Shown: positions 55,141 to 63,710 of the stretch, piece by piece | Layout: each line of letters starts with the position of its first letter | Position numbering within the stretch: position 1 is the first letter of the stretch | Assembly: GCF_030817415.1 (NCBI RefSeq) | Contig: NZ_JAUSZI010000002.1 | Span: forward strand, 5,332,001 to 5,396,000 | Origin: Streptomyces umbrinus | Lineage (GTDB): Bacteria; Actinomycetota; Actinomycetes; Streptomycetales; Streptomycetaceae | DNA: 64,000 nt | Direction of reading: 5' to 3' | The notes under the pieces: generated by a model | Database searches by the model: none | Told to the model about the DNA's origin: nothing | Seen by the model: only the letters and a program-made list of their open reading frames with translations | Position numbers and translations under genes: made by a program

Positions 55141-56259
55141 TCAGACCGCCCCGCGGAACCGCGTCGTCCGATGGACAGGATCCGTATCGATCTTCGGAAT
55201 CACGTGCTCCCCGATCAGCTTGATCGTCTGGAGCGTCTCGTCCTTGGGCACACCGACCGGCAACCCAAAACTGAGCTGGTCGGCCCCGGCCTGCTCCCAC
55301 CGCTTGCACTGCGTGAGCACCTCGTCCGGATCCCCGCAGATCAACAGCTCCTCGGCGATGAGCAGTTCGATGAACTCCTCGTTGTACTCGGGCAGCGTCT
55401 CCGGCCACACGGGGAACCCCTCGGGCCGGGGGAACGTGTCGTGGTAGCGGAACACCAGCGACGGCAGATAGTGCAGCCCGCCGCCCACGGCGATCCGTAT
55501 CGCCTCGTCGTGCGTGGGCGCACAGATCGCCGTCGTCGTCACCATCACGTTGTCGTTGACGAAGTCCCCGATCGGCTCCGCCTCCACGACGGCGGTCTTG
55601 TACTGCTCAAGGACCCACTCCATGTCGGAGACCTTCTGCACGCTGAAGCCGAGCACCCCGAGCCCCTTGCGGGCGGCCATGGAGTACGAGGGCGGCGACC
55701 CGGCGGCGTACCACATGGCGGGGTGGGACTTCCCGTACGGCTTGGGCAGGATCTTCCTCGGCGGGAGCTGCCAGTGCTTGCCCTTGAACCCGACGTACTC
55801 GTCCTGGAGCCACATCTTCGGGAACTCGGCGATGGTCTCTTCCCAGATCTCCTTGGTGTAGTTCATGTCGGTGATGCCGGGGAGGAAGCCGAGGATCTCG
55901 TGCGAGCCGGCTCCGCGTCCGCTGCCGAACTCGAAGCGGTTCTCGGTGAGATGGTCGAGCATGGCGACCTTCTCGGCGACCTTCACGGGGTGGTTGACCT
56001 GGGCGAGCGGGTTGAAGATGCCCGACCCGAGGTGGATCCGCTCGGTCGCGTGCGCGAGATAGCCGAGGAAGACGTCGTTCGCCGAGAGGTGGGAGTACTC
56101 CTCCAGGAAGTGGTGCTCGGACGCCCACGCGTACTTGAAGCCGGACTTGTCCGCCTGGATGACGTACTCGGTCTCCTCCATCAGCGCCTTGTGCTCCGCG
56201 AGCGGATCGGTCTCGGCCCGCTTGCCCACGTATCCCTGTACAAAGAGCCCGAATTCCAA
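55141..56259 (-). CDS. LLM class flavin/F420-dependent oxidoreductase
   Basis: 372 aa luciferase-like monooxygenase family TIM barrel. Segments include YAWASEHHFLEEYSHLS, IHLGSGIFNPLAQVNHPVKV, LDHLTENRFEFGSGRGAGSH, and LLICGDPDEVLTQCKRWEQAG. The EHHF motif is typical of flavin-using LLM members, so FMN is as possible as F420. A palindrome CTGACGCACCGTCAG lies 38 bp upstream (56297-56311). It is part of the minus-strand catabolic group. Confidence 0.9.
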   Translation of the reverse strand: MEFGLFVQGYVGKRAETDPLAEHKALMEETEYVIQADKSGFKYAWASEHHFLEEYSHLSANDVFLGYLAHATERIHLGSGIFNPLAQVNHPVKVAEKVAMLDHLTENRFEFGSGRGAGSHEILGFLPGITDMNYTKEIWEETIAEFPKMWLQDEYVGFKGKHWQLPPRKILPKPYGKSHPAMWYAAGSPPSYSMAARKGLGVLGFSVQKVSDMEWVLEQYKTAVVEAEPIGDFVNDNVMVTTTAICAPTHDEAIRIAVGGGLHYLPSLVFRYHDTFPRPEGFPVWPETLPEYNEEFIELLIAEELLICGDPDEVLTQCKRWEQAGADQLSFGLPVGVPKDETLQTIKLIGEHVIPKIDTDPVHRTTRFRGAV

Positions 56260-56296
56260 GGAGGTTCACCGTCCCCTGTCCGTCACCCTGCCAGAC

Positions 56297-56311
56297 CTGA
56301 CGCACCGTCAG
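56297..56311. promoter_or_regulatory. Operator CTGACG-CAC-CGTCAG
   Basis: 15-bp palindrome in the gap between the SDR stop (56370) and the LLM start (56259). It has the same half-sites as the operators at 606-620, 58652-58666 and 63712-63726. It suggests that the LLM-amidohydrolase-ALDH part has its own regulated promoter. Confidence 0.68.
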
Positions 56312-56369
56312 ATCCATCTGCCGCCGACTGTTGCACCGCGCCCGCGAGGCGTCAATACCTGATGGGCCG

Positions 56370-57146
56370 TCACATGGCGCTCACGCCCGCCAGCCAGCCC
56401 CCGTCGATCACGAACGGCTGCCCGGTGATGTACGAGGAGTCCTCCGAGGAGAGGAAGAGGGCGAGCCGGGCGACTTCCTCGGGCTTCCCGATCCGGCCCA
56501 TCGGCACGAGCTTGCGGTAGAGCCGTTCGACGCCGGCCGAGGATGCTTCGGCGTCCGCCGTCGGGTCGAGCAGGGCCGGGTTGCTCATAGCGGTGTCGAT
56601 GGCGCCCGGGCAGACGGCGTTGACGCGGATGCCCTTGGGGGCCAGTTCCAGCGCGGCCACGCGCGTGAGGCCGACGATCGCGTGCTTGGTCGCGCTGTAC
56701 GCGCCGACGTACGCCATGCCGGTCACCCCGGTGTACGAGGCGGTGTTGACGATGGTCCCGCCGCCGGCCGCCTCGATCTCGGGGGCCAGGGTCTTGATGC
56801 CGAGGAAGACACCGACCTGGTTCACCTGCACGACCTGCATGAACTCGTCGAGAGGCGTGTCGACCAGGGAGTTGAAGCGCAGGATGCCCGCGTTGTTCAC
56901 CAACCCGTCGACCTTCCCGTACGCCTCCTTCGCGGCGGCCGCCGCGGCCGCCCAGTCGGCCTCCCGGCTCACATCGAGGTGGACGTAGAGCGCGCCCATC
57001 TCCTTGGCCAGCTTCTCCCCCTGGTCGTCGAGCACGTCCGCGACGACGACCCTGGCGCCCTCGGCCGCGAAGAGCCGCGCCTCCTGCTCGCCCTGGCCTC
57101 GTGCGGCGCCGGTGACGAGTACGACCCGCCCGTCGAGCTTGCCCAT
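56370..57146 (-). CDS. SDR family oxidoreductase (3-alpha/20-beta-hydroxysteroid dehydrogenase-like)
   Basis: 258 aa. TGAARGQG is at residues 12-19, followed by VNNAGI, a catalytic Ser in NTASYTG, and YSATK. The TGAARGQG form and the EQEARLFAAEGA continuation are typical of hydroxysteroid-dehydrogenase-like SDRs. GGAG lies 6 bases before ATG 57146. It is the first gene of the minus-strand catabolic group. The IS110 element begins within about 50 bp upstream, probably between this gene and its operator. Confidence 0.92.
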   Translation of the reverse strand: MGKLDGRVVLVTGAARGQGEQEARLFAAEGARVVVADVLDDQGEKLAKEMGALYVHLDVSREADWAAAAAAAKEAYGKVDGLVNNAGILRFNSLVDTPLDEFMQVVQVNQVGVFLGIKTLAPEIEAAGGGTIVNTASYTGVTGMAYVGAYSATKHAIVGLTRVAALELAPKGIRVNAVCPGAIDTAMSNPALLDPTADAEASSAGVERLYRKLVPMGRIGKPEEVARLALFLSSEDSSYITGQPFVIDGGWLAGVSAM

Positions 57147-57189
57147 GGGTTTCTCCGTAAGTTGTTAGGCGGCCCGGGAGGGCCGGGTG

Positions 57190-57358
57190 TGGCTTATGGG
57201 TTCTTGCCTTCAGTGGCTTCGAAGGAGTGGCCGCCCGGCTCTCCGGGGCGCCCTGGCTGCTGATTGAGATGTGCGCGCTTCGTGCGGTCGCTGATTACGG
57301 AGATGACAGCGGGGTGTTCCTCGGGCCGACGGCATGCCGAACGGCGCGAGGAGGGCGA
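57190..57358 (+). ncRNA. Candidate bridge RNA region of IS110
   Basis: IS110-group elements are known to encode a structured bridge RNA in the noncoding segment 5' of the transposase; its loops pair with target and donor DNA. This gap of about 170 bp is the right place and size. I could not confirm the loops from the sequence by eye, so this is a positional call only. Confidence 0.35.
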
Positions 57359-58561
57359 GTGAGCAAGCGGAGGGCCCAGCTCTGGGCCGGTGTCGACGCG
57401 GGCAAGGGCCACCACTGGGCGGCTGTGGTCGATGAGACCGGCGCCACGTTGTGGTCGAAGAAGATCGACAACGACGAGTCGGCGATCCTGGCCGCGCTCG
57501 GCGAGATCCTCGATCTGGCGGACGAGGTTCACTGGGCGGTGGACATCTCCGGCACGTCCTCGGCTCTGCTGTTGGCCCTGCTCGCGGCCCACGGCCAGCG
57601 GGCCGTCTACGTGCCTGGCCGCACGGTCAACCGCATGTCGGGTGCCTACCGGGGTGAGGCGAAGACCGACGCCCGCGACGCCTACGTCATCGCCGAGACC
57701 GCCCGCCACCGCAACGACTTCACCGCCATCGACGTGCCCGCCCAGCTGGCCGCCGACCTCGCGCTGCTGACCGCCCACCGCTCCGACCTGGTGGCCGACC
57801 GCGTGCGGATGATCAACCGCCTGCGCGATGTGCTGACCGGCGTCTTCCCCGCGCTGGAGCGGGCCTTCGACTACAGCTCGCACAAAGGCGCGCTGGTCCT
57901 GCTGACGGGTTACCAGACCCCGGCCGCCATCCGCCGCCGCGGCCGGGCGAGGCTGACAGCCTGGCTGGCCAACCGCAGCGTGCGCAGCGCCGACGAGGTC
58001 GCCGCGACCGCACTGGAGGCGGCACAAGCCCAGCAGACCGCGCTGCCCGGCGAGGACGTCGCCGCGCAGATCGTGGCCGACCTGGCCGGGCAGATCCTGG
58101 CCCTGGACGACCGGCTCAAGCGGATCGACAAGCAGATCCGCGACACGTTCCGCGGTCACCCGCAGGCGGAGATCATCGAATCCCTGCCCGGGATGGGCCC
58201 GATACTCGGGGCCGAGTTCGTCGTGTCCGCCGGCGACTTGTCGGCCTACGCCGACGCCGGCCACCTGGCGTCGGCGGCCGGGCTGGTGCCCGTCCCGCGT
58301 GACTCCGGCCGGCGCACCGGCAACCTTCACCGGCCCAAACGCTACAGCCGCCGCCTGCGACGGGTGTTCTACATGTCCGCGCAGACCAGCATCATCCGCG
58401 AGGGACCGAACCGGGACTTCTACCTCAAGAAGCGGGGCGAGGGCTGCAAACACGTCCAGGCCGTCATCGCCCTGGCCCGCCGACGAGCGAGTGTGTTGTG
58501 GGCTCTGCTGCGTGACGGACGGGTGTTCACCTCCGCTCCGCCGGTCACGCAGGCGGCTTGA
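57359..58561 (+). CDS. IS110-family transposase
   Basis: 400 aa from GTG 57359, with AGGAGG just upstream; longer in-frame starts at 57227 lack a site and would eat into the noncoding end. The N-terminal RuvC-like DEDD domain begins WAGVDAGKGHHWAAVVDE, with further acidic residues in AVDISGTSSALL and KTDARDAYVIAE. The C-terminal Transposase_20 domain has IESLPGMGPILGAEF with the conserved serine region nearby. Length and motifs are those of a complete enzyme. Confidence 0.93.
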   Translation: MSKRRAQLWAGVDAGKGHHWAAVVDETGATLWSKKIDNDESAILAALGEILDLADEVHWAVDISGTSSALLLALLAAHGQRAVYVPGRTVNRMSGAYRGEAKTDARDAYVIAETARHRNDFTAIDVPAQLAADLALLTAHRSDLVADRVRMINRLRDVLTGVFPALERAFDYSSHKGALVLLTGYQTPAAIRRRGRARLTAWLANRSVRSADEVAATALEAAQAQQTALPGEDVAAQIVADLAGQILALDDRLKRIDKQIRDTFRGHPQAEIIESLPGMGPILGAEFVVSAGDLSAYADAGHLASAAGLVPVPRDSGRRTGNLHRPKRYSRRLRRVFYMSAQTSIIREGPNRDFYLKKRGEGCKHVQAVIALARRRASVLWALLRDGRVFTSAPPVTQAA

Positions 58562-58607
58562 CTTCGTCATTGAGACTCCTTCGGAGACGCGGACGCGTGG
58601 ACCACTT

Positions 58608-58666
58608 CTGACACACCGTCACACGGGTGACGGGCATGCCCATGGTCGTATCTGACGCATCGTCAG
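58608..58666. promoter_or_regulatory. Two operator palindromes, CTGACACACCGTCAC and CTGACGCATCGTCAG
   Basis: The second site (58652-58666) is a perfect dyad; the first (58608-58622) differs from the 56297 site at two positions. Centres are 44 bp apart. They lie just beyond the right end of IS110 and more than 150 bp before the secreted protein gene at 58824. Their half-sites match the operators of the catabolic genes in this window. They probably once stood upstream of the SDR at 57146. Confidence 0.6.
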
Positions 58667-58823
58667 GCAAGGGGTCGAGGCCCTGCCGAAGGTTTCCGGG
58701 TGTGTCGCAATGCACACGTCAAGTAACCGGCCGGTAGGGACATTTGACTCTGTCGGGCCCGCTGAGGCGGACCAATAATCCTTTCTCGGCAAGGCAAAGA
58801 AGCCCCCAAGGACGGAGCAAGGC

Positions 58824-59558
58824 ATGGCCAAGAGGGCCTTGAAGAACAAGAAGATCCGGCTCGTTGCCATTGGGTCCGCACTCGCCACCGGCGCGGCGGT
58901 CGTCACCCTGCTGCCCTCGGCGAACGCGGCCGAGGAGAAGACACCTGAGCAGATCATGACCATGTGCGAGAGGTCCGCAGTCGTCAGCGGCGAAAAACGG
59001 TCGGTCGAGGATTTCGGAGGCGCCTTCGCGGACGGATTCCAGGCCGACAACTGCGATTTCGCCGAGACGAACTTCGAGACCTTCGACGGCCCCAAGGAGA
59101 AGGCCTCGATCGACTTCCCGAACTGCGAGCCGAACGCCACCGACCCGGCGAAGGTCAGCATCACCTGGAAGGCGACCGTCGGCCAGGGCGAGGGCAAGTA
59201 CACCGCGACACAACAGGGCGCCGGCGGAGGCCTCTTCGGCTTTCTGAGCGGGTCCTGGCTCAAGCACAAGGGCACGACCGACCTGACCATCAAGTCGGTG
59301 ACGGCCGGCGACAAGGAGACGCGGGAAGTCCCGGTCGGCAAGGTCCTGCACATGGAGTTCACGCCGAAGATGCAGCGCATGACGGGCGAATGGCGTGTAC
59401 GGATCGACGCCGATCCCGGGAGCTTCGCCGTCAATCCCAGCCCCGAGCAGAACTTCGCGGCGCCCGAGGTCATCGAGGGACCGGTCGTCCTGGCGGGAGC
59501 CGCCGGCGCCCCCGGAATCGCGGACGGGGTCGCCAAGCCGGTCCTGACGGACTGCTGA
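58824..59558 (+). CDS. Secreted beta-rich protein A, possible ETX/aerolysin-like
   Basis: 244 aa. A signal peptide covers about residues 1-35 (MAKRALKNKKIRLVAIGSAL, ending in NAA). The mature part has Cys residues in TMCERS, DNCDF and PNCEP and at the last position. An alternating pattern (KVSITWKATVGQGEGKYTAT) leads to REVPVGKVLHMEFTPKMQRM and GEWRVRID, which resembles the insertion and exit strands of ETX/MTX2-type pore formers. It pairs with the next gene, which shares this pattern. Without a structure comparison the assignment is tentative. Confidence 0.6.
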   Translation: MAKRALKNKKIRLVAIGSALATGAAVVTLLPSANAAEEKTPEQIMTMCERSAVVSGEKRSVEDFGGAFADGFQADNCDFAETNFETFDGPKEKASIDFPNCEPNATDPAKVSITWKATVGQGEGKYTATQQGAGGGLFGFLSGSWLKHKGTTDLTIKSVTAGDKETREVPVGKVLHMEFTPKMQRMTGEWRVRIDADPGSFAVNPSPEQNFAAPEVIEGPVVLAGAAGAPGIADGVAKPVLTDC

Positions 59559-59667
59559 CGGCTCCCGGTCGCCCACTGCCGACGGGCTGCCGACAGCCCG
59601 GTCAGCCGTGGCCGACGAACCCCGTCACCCGACTCCCCTCCCCCCACTTCCCCCAAGGAGACGCACC

Positions 59668-60459
59668 ATGACACGCACCGGCCGCAAGGGACATCACCGG
59701 AGCAAGAAGAAGCGCATCGCCCTCATGCTGGCCCCGGTCGTGGCCGCCGCGGTGGCCGTTCCGCTGATGAACCAGGCGGGTGCCGCCACCCCCTCCGAGG
59801 TGTCCAAGGACTGCGCGGAGGACTCCGCGAAGCTGGACAACTGTGAATTCGTCGACGTCCAGGTCAAGAGGAACAGCCTGGGCGCGAACAAGCGCGTTTC
59901 CACCGTGACGGACAACTGCGGATCCACGACCGCCGCCACGAAGGACTTCAGCGTGTCGGCCTCGGTGACGAGGTCCATCACCCTTGAGGACGGGTTCACG
60001 GCCGCCGCGGACTCGAAGCTGGGCAACTCGTTCTTCGAGATAGGCGCCAAGTTCAACACGACGGAATTCAGCATCAAGCGTGACGACACGGGAACCGGAT
60101 TCGACTTCTCCAGGACCGACACCGTCAAAGCCGACCACCTCGGGTTCTTCATGTGGTCCGAGAAGCGCACCGATGTGAGCGGATTCCTCAAGGCCACGTA
60201 CAAGGAGGAGCAGAACGGCCAGAAGGTGTTCTTCTCCCCCAGTGAGGGCGGCACGAGCGTGCACGTCTTCTATCCGCAGCTCCTGAAGAACGGCACCCCT
60301 GACGGCCGCCTCTGGCTGCGCAACGTGAAGTGCGGAACTCCCGAGGCGAGCGGAATCCAGAACTCGTCGAACAGCATCCGCACGGAACCCGGATTCGAGG
60401 AGGGCGGCACGAACGTCTCGGACGTCGAGGTCCCGCTGTCCGAGATCCCGGCGCCGTAG
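59668..60459 (+). CDS. Secreted beta-rich protein B, possible ETX/aerolysin-like
   Basis: 263 aa from ATG 59668 (AAGGAG upstream). A signal peptide covers about residues 1-39 (RTGRKGHHRSKKKR, then a hydrophobic core ending in AGAA). After CAEDSAKLDNCEFVDV come VTDNCGSTTAATKDFSVSAS and SVTRSITLEDGFTAAADSKL, the Ser/Thr-alternating style of aerolysin-type beta-hairpins. TVKADHLGFFMWSEKRTDVS and GFLKATYKE follow. It lies 109 bp after protein A on the same strand. The two could form a secreted two-component system; the function is not shown. Confidence 0.6.
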   Translation: MTRTGRKGHHRSKKKRIALMLAPVVAAAVAVPLMNQAGAATPSEVSKDCAEDSAKLDNCEFVDVQVKRNSLGANKRVSTVTDNCGSTTAATKDFSVSASVTRSITLEDGFTAAADSKLGNSFFEIGAKFNTTEFSIKRDDTGTGFDFSRTDTVKADHLGFFMWSEKRTDVSGFLKATYKEEQNGQKVFFSPSEGGTSVHVFYPQLLKNGTPDGRLWLRNVKCGTPEASGIQNSSNSIRTEPGFEEGGTNVSDVEVPLSEIPAP

Positions 60460-60546
60460 GCAGGAGCGACAGCCGTACAGCGGAAGCGACCGCCGTAATC
60501 GGGAGCGACCGCGGTGAAGTACGGCAACGGCAACAAGGCACGAACG

Positions 60547-60569
60547 GCCCCCGCGAGTCACGCGGGGGC
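60547..60569. terminator. Hairpin terminator between convergent genes
   Basis: GCCCCCGCG-AGTCA-CGCGGGGGC, a perfect 9-bp stem with a 5-nt loop followed by TTCT. It lies between the end of secreted protein B and the end of the LuxR-type gene, and probably ends both transcripts. Confidence 0.78.
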
Positions 60570-60615
60570 TTCTCCGTACCCGCCGCCACGGACACCTTCC
60601 GTGCCGGCCGCCCCC

Positions 60616-61392
60616 TCAGCGCGCGGTCGATCCCAGGGGGCCCAGGGTGTCGCTGTACGGGGCCCCGAGCCACCGCAGGACCGCGTCCGTGCCGCCGCGG
60701 GCGTCCAGCTTGGCGTAGATGTTGCTGAGGTTGTTGCGGACGGTCTTCTCGCTCAGCCCCAACCTCAGGCCGATCTCCTGTGCGCCCAGGCCGGTCGAGA
60801 GCAGTTCCATGATCTCCCGCTCCCTGGGCGAGAGCAGGGCACGCATCCGCTCCGTCGCCTCCCCGCTGCCCGGCATACGCCGGGCAGCGTCGCGCAGGGC
60901 GGCGCACGCGGTCGGCGAGAGGTAGGTGTGGCCGATCGTGGCGGCCATCACCGCCGAGGACAGCATGTGGGTGCAGTAGTCGCCCTCGACCAGATAGCCC
61001 GCGCCGCCCCGGAACACCTCGACCACCGTCTCCGTGTCGCGCCGGGGGCTGAGGACGATCACCGGGGCGCTCATCGCGCCCATGGCCTTCAGCAGCTCCG
61101 CAAAGGCGGTCGACGGGTCCTCGCACCGGAGAACGACGACGTCCACCGCGCCCTCCGAAGGGCGTTCCCGGAGCTCGCGGTAGGGCGGCGACAGGTGCAG
61201 CACCCGGCCCACGTACGGATCGTCCGGGGCCGGCCAGTCCTCGTGCGGCCAGTCACCGTCGGCGCAGGCCAGGGCGACGGACAGCTTGCGGGAGGAATCC
61301 GCTGGAGCGGTGGTGCCGACGTGCGCGGAGCTGTGCCGGGAGCCGTGCTGTGCGCTGTTCTTGGAAGTTCGGACGTGCCGGGGGGATCGCAC
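60616..61392 (-). CDS. LuxR-family transcriptional regulator with receiver-like N-terminus
   Basis: 258 aa from GTG 61392 (GGAAGG upstream); GTG 61440 is a possible longer start. The middle region (VDVVVLRCEDPSTAF, APVIVLSPRRDTETVVEVF, GAGYLVEGDY) follows the strand order of response-regulator receivers. The usual phosphoacceptor Asp is replaced (VVLRCED), so it may not be phosphorylated. The C-terminal LuxR helix-turn-helix is LSPREREIMELLSTGLGAQEI with SEKTVRNNLSNIYAKLD. It is convergent with the secreted protein pair and could control it; this is an inference from position. Confidence 0.85.
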   Translation of the reverse strand: MRSPRHVRTSKNSAQHGSRHSSAHVGTTAPADSSRKLSVALACADGDWPHEDWPAPDDPYVGRVLHLSPPYRELRERPSEGAVDVVVLRCEDPSTAFAELLKAMGAMSAPVIVLSPRRDTETVVEVFRGGAGYLVEGDYCTHMLSSAVMAATIGHTYLSPTACAALRDAARRMPGSGEATERMRALLSPREREIMELLSTGLGAQEIGLRLGLSEKTVRNNLSNIYAKLDARGGTDAVLRWLGAPYSDTLGPLGSTAR

Positions 61393-61519
61393 TTCGCGTG
61401 TCCTTCCGCCGAAGCCATGACGTCCTTGCATACGCGGCACAGGCGGAAGTTGTTCGAAGTTTCAAGAAAGAACTGTCTGGCTGTCAGACAGGTTCCCCGG
61501 AGCGACCCGCAACAGCGGC

Positions 61520-62461
61520 CTACAGCAGCGGGGCGACCTCCGTTCCGAACGCGGCCATCTGGTCGGTGAGTTCGGTACGGCTCCGGCTGCGGAACCGCAC
61601 CTGGATCTGGTGCACCCCCATCGCCCGGTACGCGCGCAACGACTCGGCGAGCGCCTCGGGGTCCCCGCTGAGGGTGCGGCGCCCGACACTCCACCCCGGC
61701 TCCCCCACGTACAGCGGCTCGGTGATCGCGCCGACGACGAGGGGCTCGACGACCCCCGCCTCCTCCCTCAGTCGTCGGACCCGGGCGATCTGCTCGGGCA
61801 GCCGCTCCCGCGGGTCCCCCTGCGGCAGCCACCCGTCGCCCCTGACCGCGGCCCGCCGGACGGCGGCGGGCGAGGACCCGCCGACCCAGACGGGTACCCG
61901 TTCCTGCGCGGGCCGGGGCCGCTGCCCGAGCCCCTCGAAGTCGTACAACTTCCCGTGATGGGTGGGGAATTCATCGGGTCCGAGCGCGGCCCGCAGCGCG
62001 TCGACGCACTCGTCGAGCACGGCCCCACGCCGCTCGAAGTCCACCCCGAGGACCTCGAACTCCTCCTGTACGTGTCCGGCGCCGACCCCGAGGATCAGCC
62101 GCCCTCCGCTCAGGTGGTCGAGGGTCGCGTACTGCTTGGCGGTGAGCAGCGGGTGCCGCAGCCCGACGACCGCGACATGGCTCAACAGCCGTACGCGCTC
62201 GGTGACTGAGGCCAGAAAGCCGAGGGTGGCGACGGGGTCGTACCAGACCGTGCTCATCGCGGAGGCGAGGCGGCGCGGTATGGCGACGTGGTCGCAGCTC
62301 GCGACGTAGTCGAAGCCGGAGCGGTCGGCGGTGCGGGCGATCTCGACGAGGTCGCCGGGACCCGCGTCCGCCTCCCACGCCTCCGCGTAGAGGGTGCTCT
62401 GGGACTGGACGGGAAGCTGAATCCCGTAGGTGAAGGACGTGTTGCCGAGGGAGGCGCTCAA
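61520..62461 (-). CDS. LLM class F420-dependent oxidoreductase
   Basis: 313 aa from TTG 62461, which overlaps the stop of the amidohydrolase gene as TTGA; no other early start lies in frame. TIM-barrel LLM protein with [53 protein letters not shown] and VPVWVGGSSPAAVRRA. It resembles TIGR03619-type F420 enzymes. Translational coupling to the ACMSD-like amidohydrolase shows they work together. The substrate is unknown. Confidence 0.87.
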   Translation of the reverse strand: MSASLGNTSFTYGIQLPVQSQSTLYAEAWEADAGPGDLVEIARTADRSGFDYVASCDHVAIPRRLASAMSTVWYDPVATLGFLASVTERVRLLSHVAVVGLRHPLLTAKQYATLDHLSGGRLILGVGAGHVQEEFEVLGVDFERRGAVLDECVDALRAALGPDEFPTHHGKLYDFEGLGQRPRPAQERVPVWVGGSSPAAVRRAAVRGDGWLPQGDPRERLPEQIARVRRLREEAGVVEPLVVGAITEPLYVGEPGWSVGRRTLSGDPEALAESLRAYRAMGVHQIQVRFRSRSRTELTDQMAAFGTEVAPLL

Positions 62462-63690
62462 CGGGCACCGCCCGGCCCGGCCCAGAGCCCGTCCCCGGTC
62501 AGCCCCAGGAGCTCGATGGCGTTGCGCCGTACGATCCGGTCGACGACGTCCGCGTCCAGGTGCCCCATCTGCGCCTCGCCGACCTCCCTCGACTTCGGCC
62601 AGGTGGAGTCGGAGTGGGGGTAGTCGGTCTCGTACAGCACGTTCCCCACGCCAATGGCGTCGAGGTTCTTCAAACCGAAGGCGTCGTCGAAGAAGCACCC
62701 ATACACGTGCTCGGTGAAGAGTTCGGACGGCGGGCGGTGGACCTTGTCGGCGACGCCGCCCCAGCCGCGGTTCTCCTCCCACACGACGTCCGCGCGTTCG
62801 AGGATGTACGGGATCCAGCCGATCTGGCCCTCCGCGTACATGACCTTGAGGTTCGGGAAGCGCTCGAACTTGCCGCTCATCAGCCAGTCGACCATCGAGA
62901 AGCAGCAGTTGGCGAAGGTGATGGTGGAGCCGACGGCCGGCGGGGCGTCGGCGGAGGTGGAGGGCATCCGGCTGCTCGACCCGATGTGCATGGCGATGAC
63001 GGTGCCCGTCTCGTCGCAGGCGGCGAGGAACGGATCCCACTCGTCCGTATGAACGGAGGGCAGTCCGAGGTGCGGAGGTATCTCGGAGAAGGCGACGGCC
63101 CGTACCCCGCGGGCGGCGTTGCGCCGCACCTCCTGCGCGGCGAGTTCCGCGTCCCACAGAGGTATGAGGGTGAGCGGTATCAGGCGGCCCGCCGCATCGG
63201 GCCCGCACCACTCCTCCACCATCCAGTCGTTGTAGGCGCGCACCGAGAGGAGCCCCAGTTCCCGGTCCTTGGCCTCGGTGAAGGTCTGGCCGCAGAAGCG
63301 GGGGAAGGTGGGGAAGCAGAGGGCGGACTGGACGTGGTTGACGTCCATGTCGGCCAGGCGCTGCGGGACGTCGTACGAGCCCGGGCGCATCTGCTCGTAG
63401 GTGATGACTTCGAGTTTGATCTCGTCCCTGTCGTATCCGACGGCGGTGTCGAGACGGGTGAGGGGGCGGTGCAGGTCCTCGTAGACCCACCAGTCGCCGA
63501 TCGGGCCGTCGTCACCGGGGTTTCCCATGACCGGGGCGAACTTGCCGCCCAGGAAGGTCATTTCCTTGAGCGGGGCACGGACGATGCGCGGCCCCGTGTC
63601 CCGGTACTGCGACGGGAGCCGGTCCCGCCAGACGTTGGGGGGCTCCACGGTGTGGTCGTCCACCGAGATGATCTTCGGGAAGGTCTCCAT
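62458..63690 (-). CDS. Amidohydrolase-2 (ACMSD-like) family protein
   Basis: 410 aa. TIM-barrel metal hydrolase of the ACMSD type. The N-terminal metal motif reads ISVDDHTVEP in place of HxH, followed by AMHIGSSSRMP (metal His) and YETDYPHSDSTWP near the end (catalytic Asp). Members decarboxylate or hydrolyse aromatic or acyl intermediates. It is the first gene of a two-gene operon with the LLM enzyme. The operator palindrome at 63711-63727 lies 20 bp upstream, close enough to block transcription or initiation. Confidence 0.88.
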   Translation of the reverse strand: METFPKIISVDDHTVEPPNVWRDRLPSQYRDTGPRIVRAPLKEMTFLGGKFAPVMGNPGDDGPIGDWWVYEDLHRPLTRLDTAVGYDRDEIKLEVITYEQMRPGSYDVPQRLADMDVNHVQSALCFPTFPRFCGQTFTEAKDRELGLLSVRAYNDWMVEEWCGPDAAGRLIPLTLIPLWDAELAAQEVRRNAARGVRAVAFSEIPPHLGLPSVHTDEWDPFLAACDETGTVIAMHIGSSSRMPSTSADAPPAVGSTITFANCCFSMVDWLMSGKFERFPNLKVMYAEGQIGWIPYILERADVVWEENRGWGGVADKVHRPPSELFTEHVYGCFFDDAFGLKNLDAIGVGNVLYETDYPHSDSTWPKSREVGEAQMGHLDADVVDRIVRRNAIELLGLTGDGLWAGPGGAR

Positions 63691-63710
63691 GTGTTTTACG
63701 GTAGCGCCGA

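Larger units (their letters stand above)
57190..58600 (+). mobile_element. IS110-family insertion sequence (ends approximate)
   Basis: A single intact DEDD transposase gene with about 170 bp of 5' noncoding sequence and a short 3' flank. The element lies between the SDR start (57146) and operator palindromes at 58608-58666. A 9-bp subterminal inverted match (CGAAGGAGT at 57220-57228, ACTCCTTCG at 58575-58583) hints at the ends. IS110 elements normally leave no duplication, so the exact ends cannot be fixed without comparing an empty site. Confidence 0.75.

Noticed and set aside
56359..56373. CTGATGGGCCGTCAC as a further copy of the CTGACGnnnCGTCAG operator
   Set aside because: One half-site is altered and the site overlaps the SDR stop codon; probably chance.
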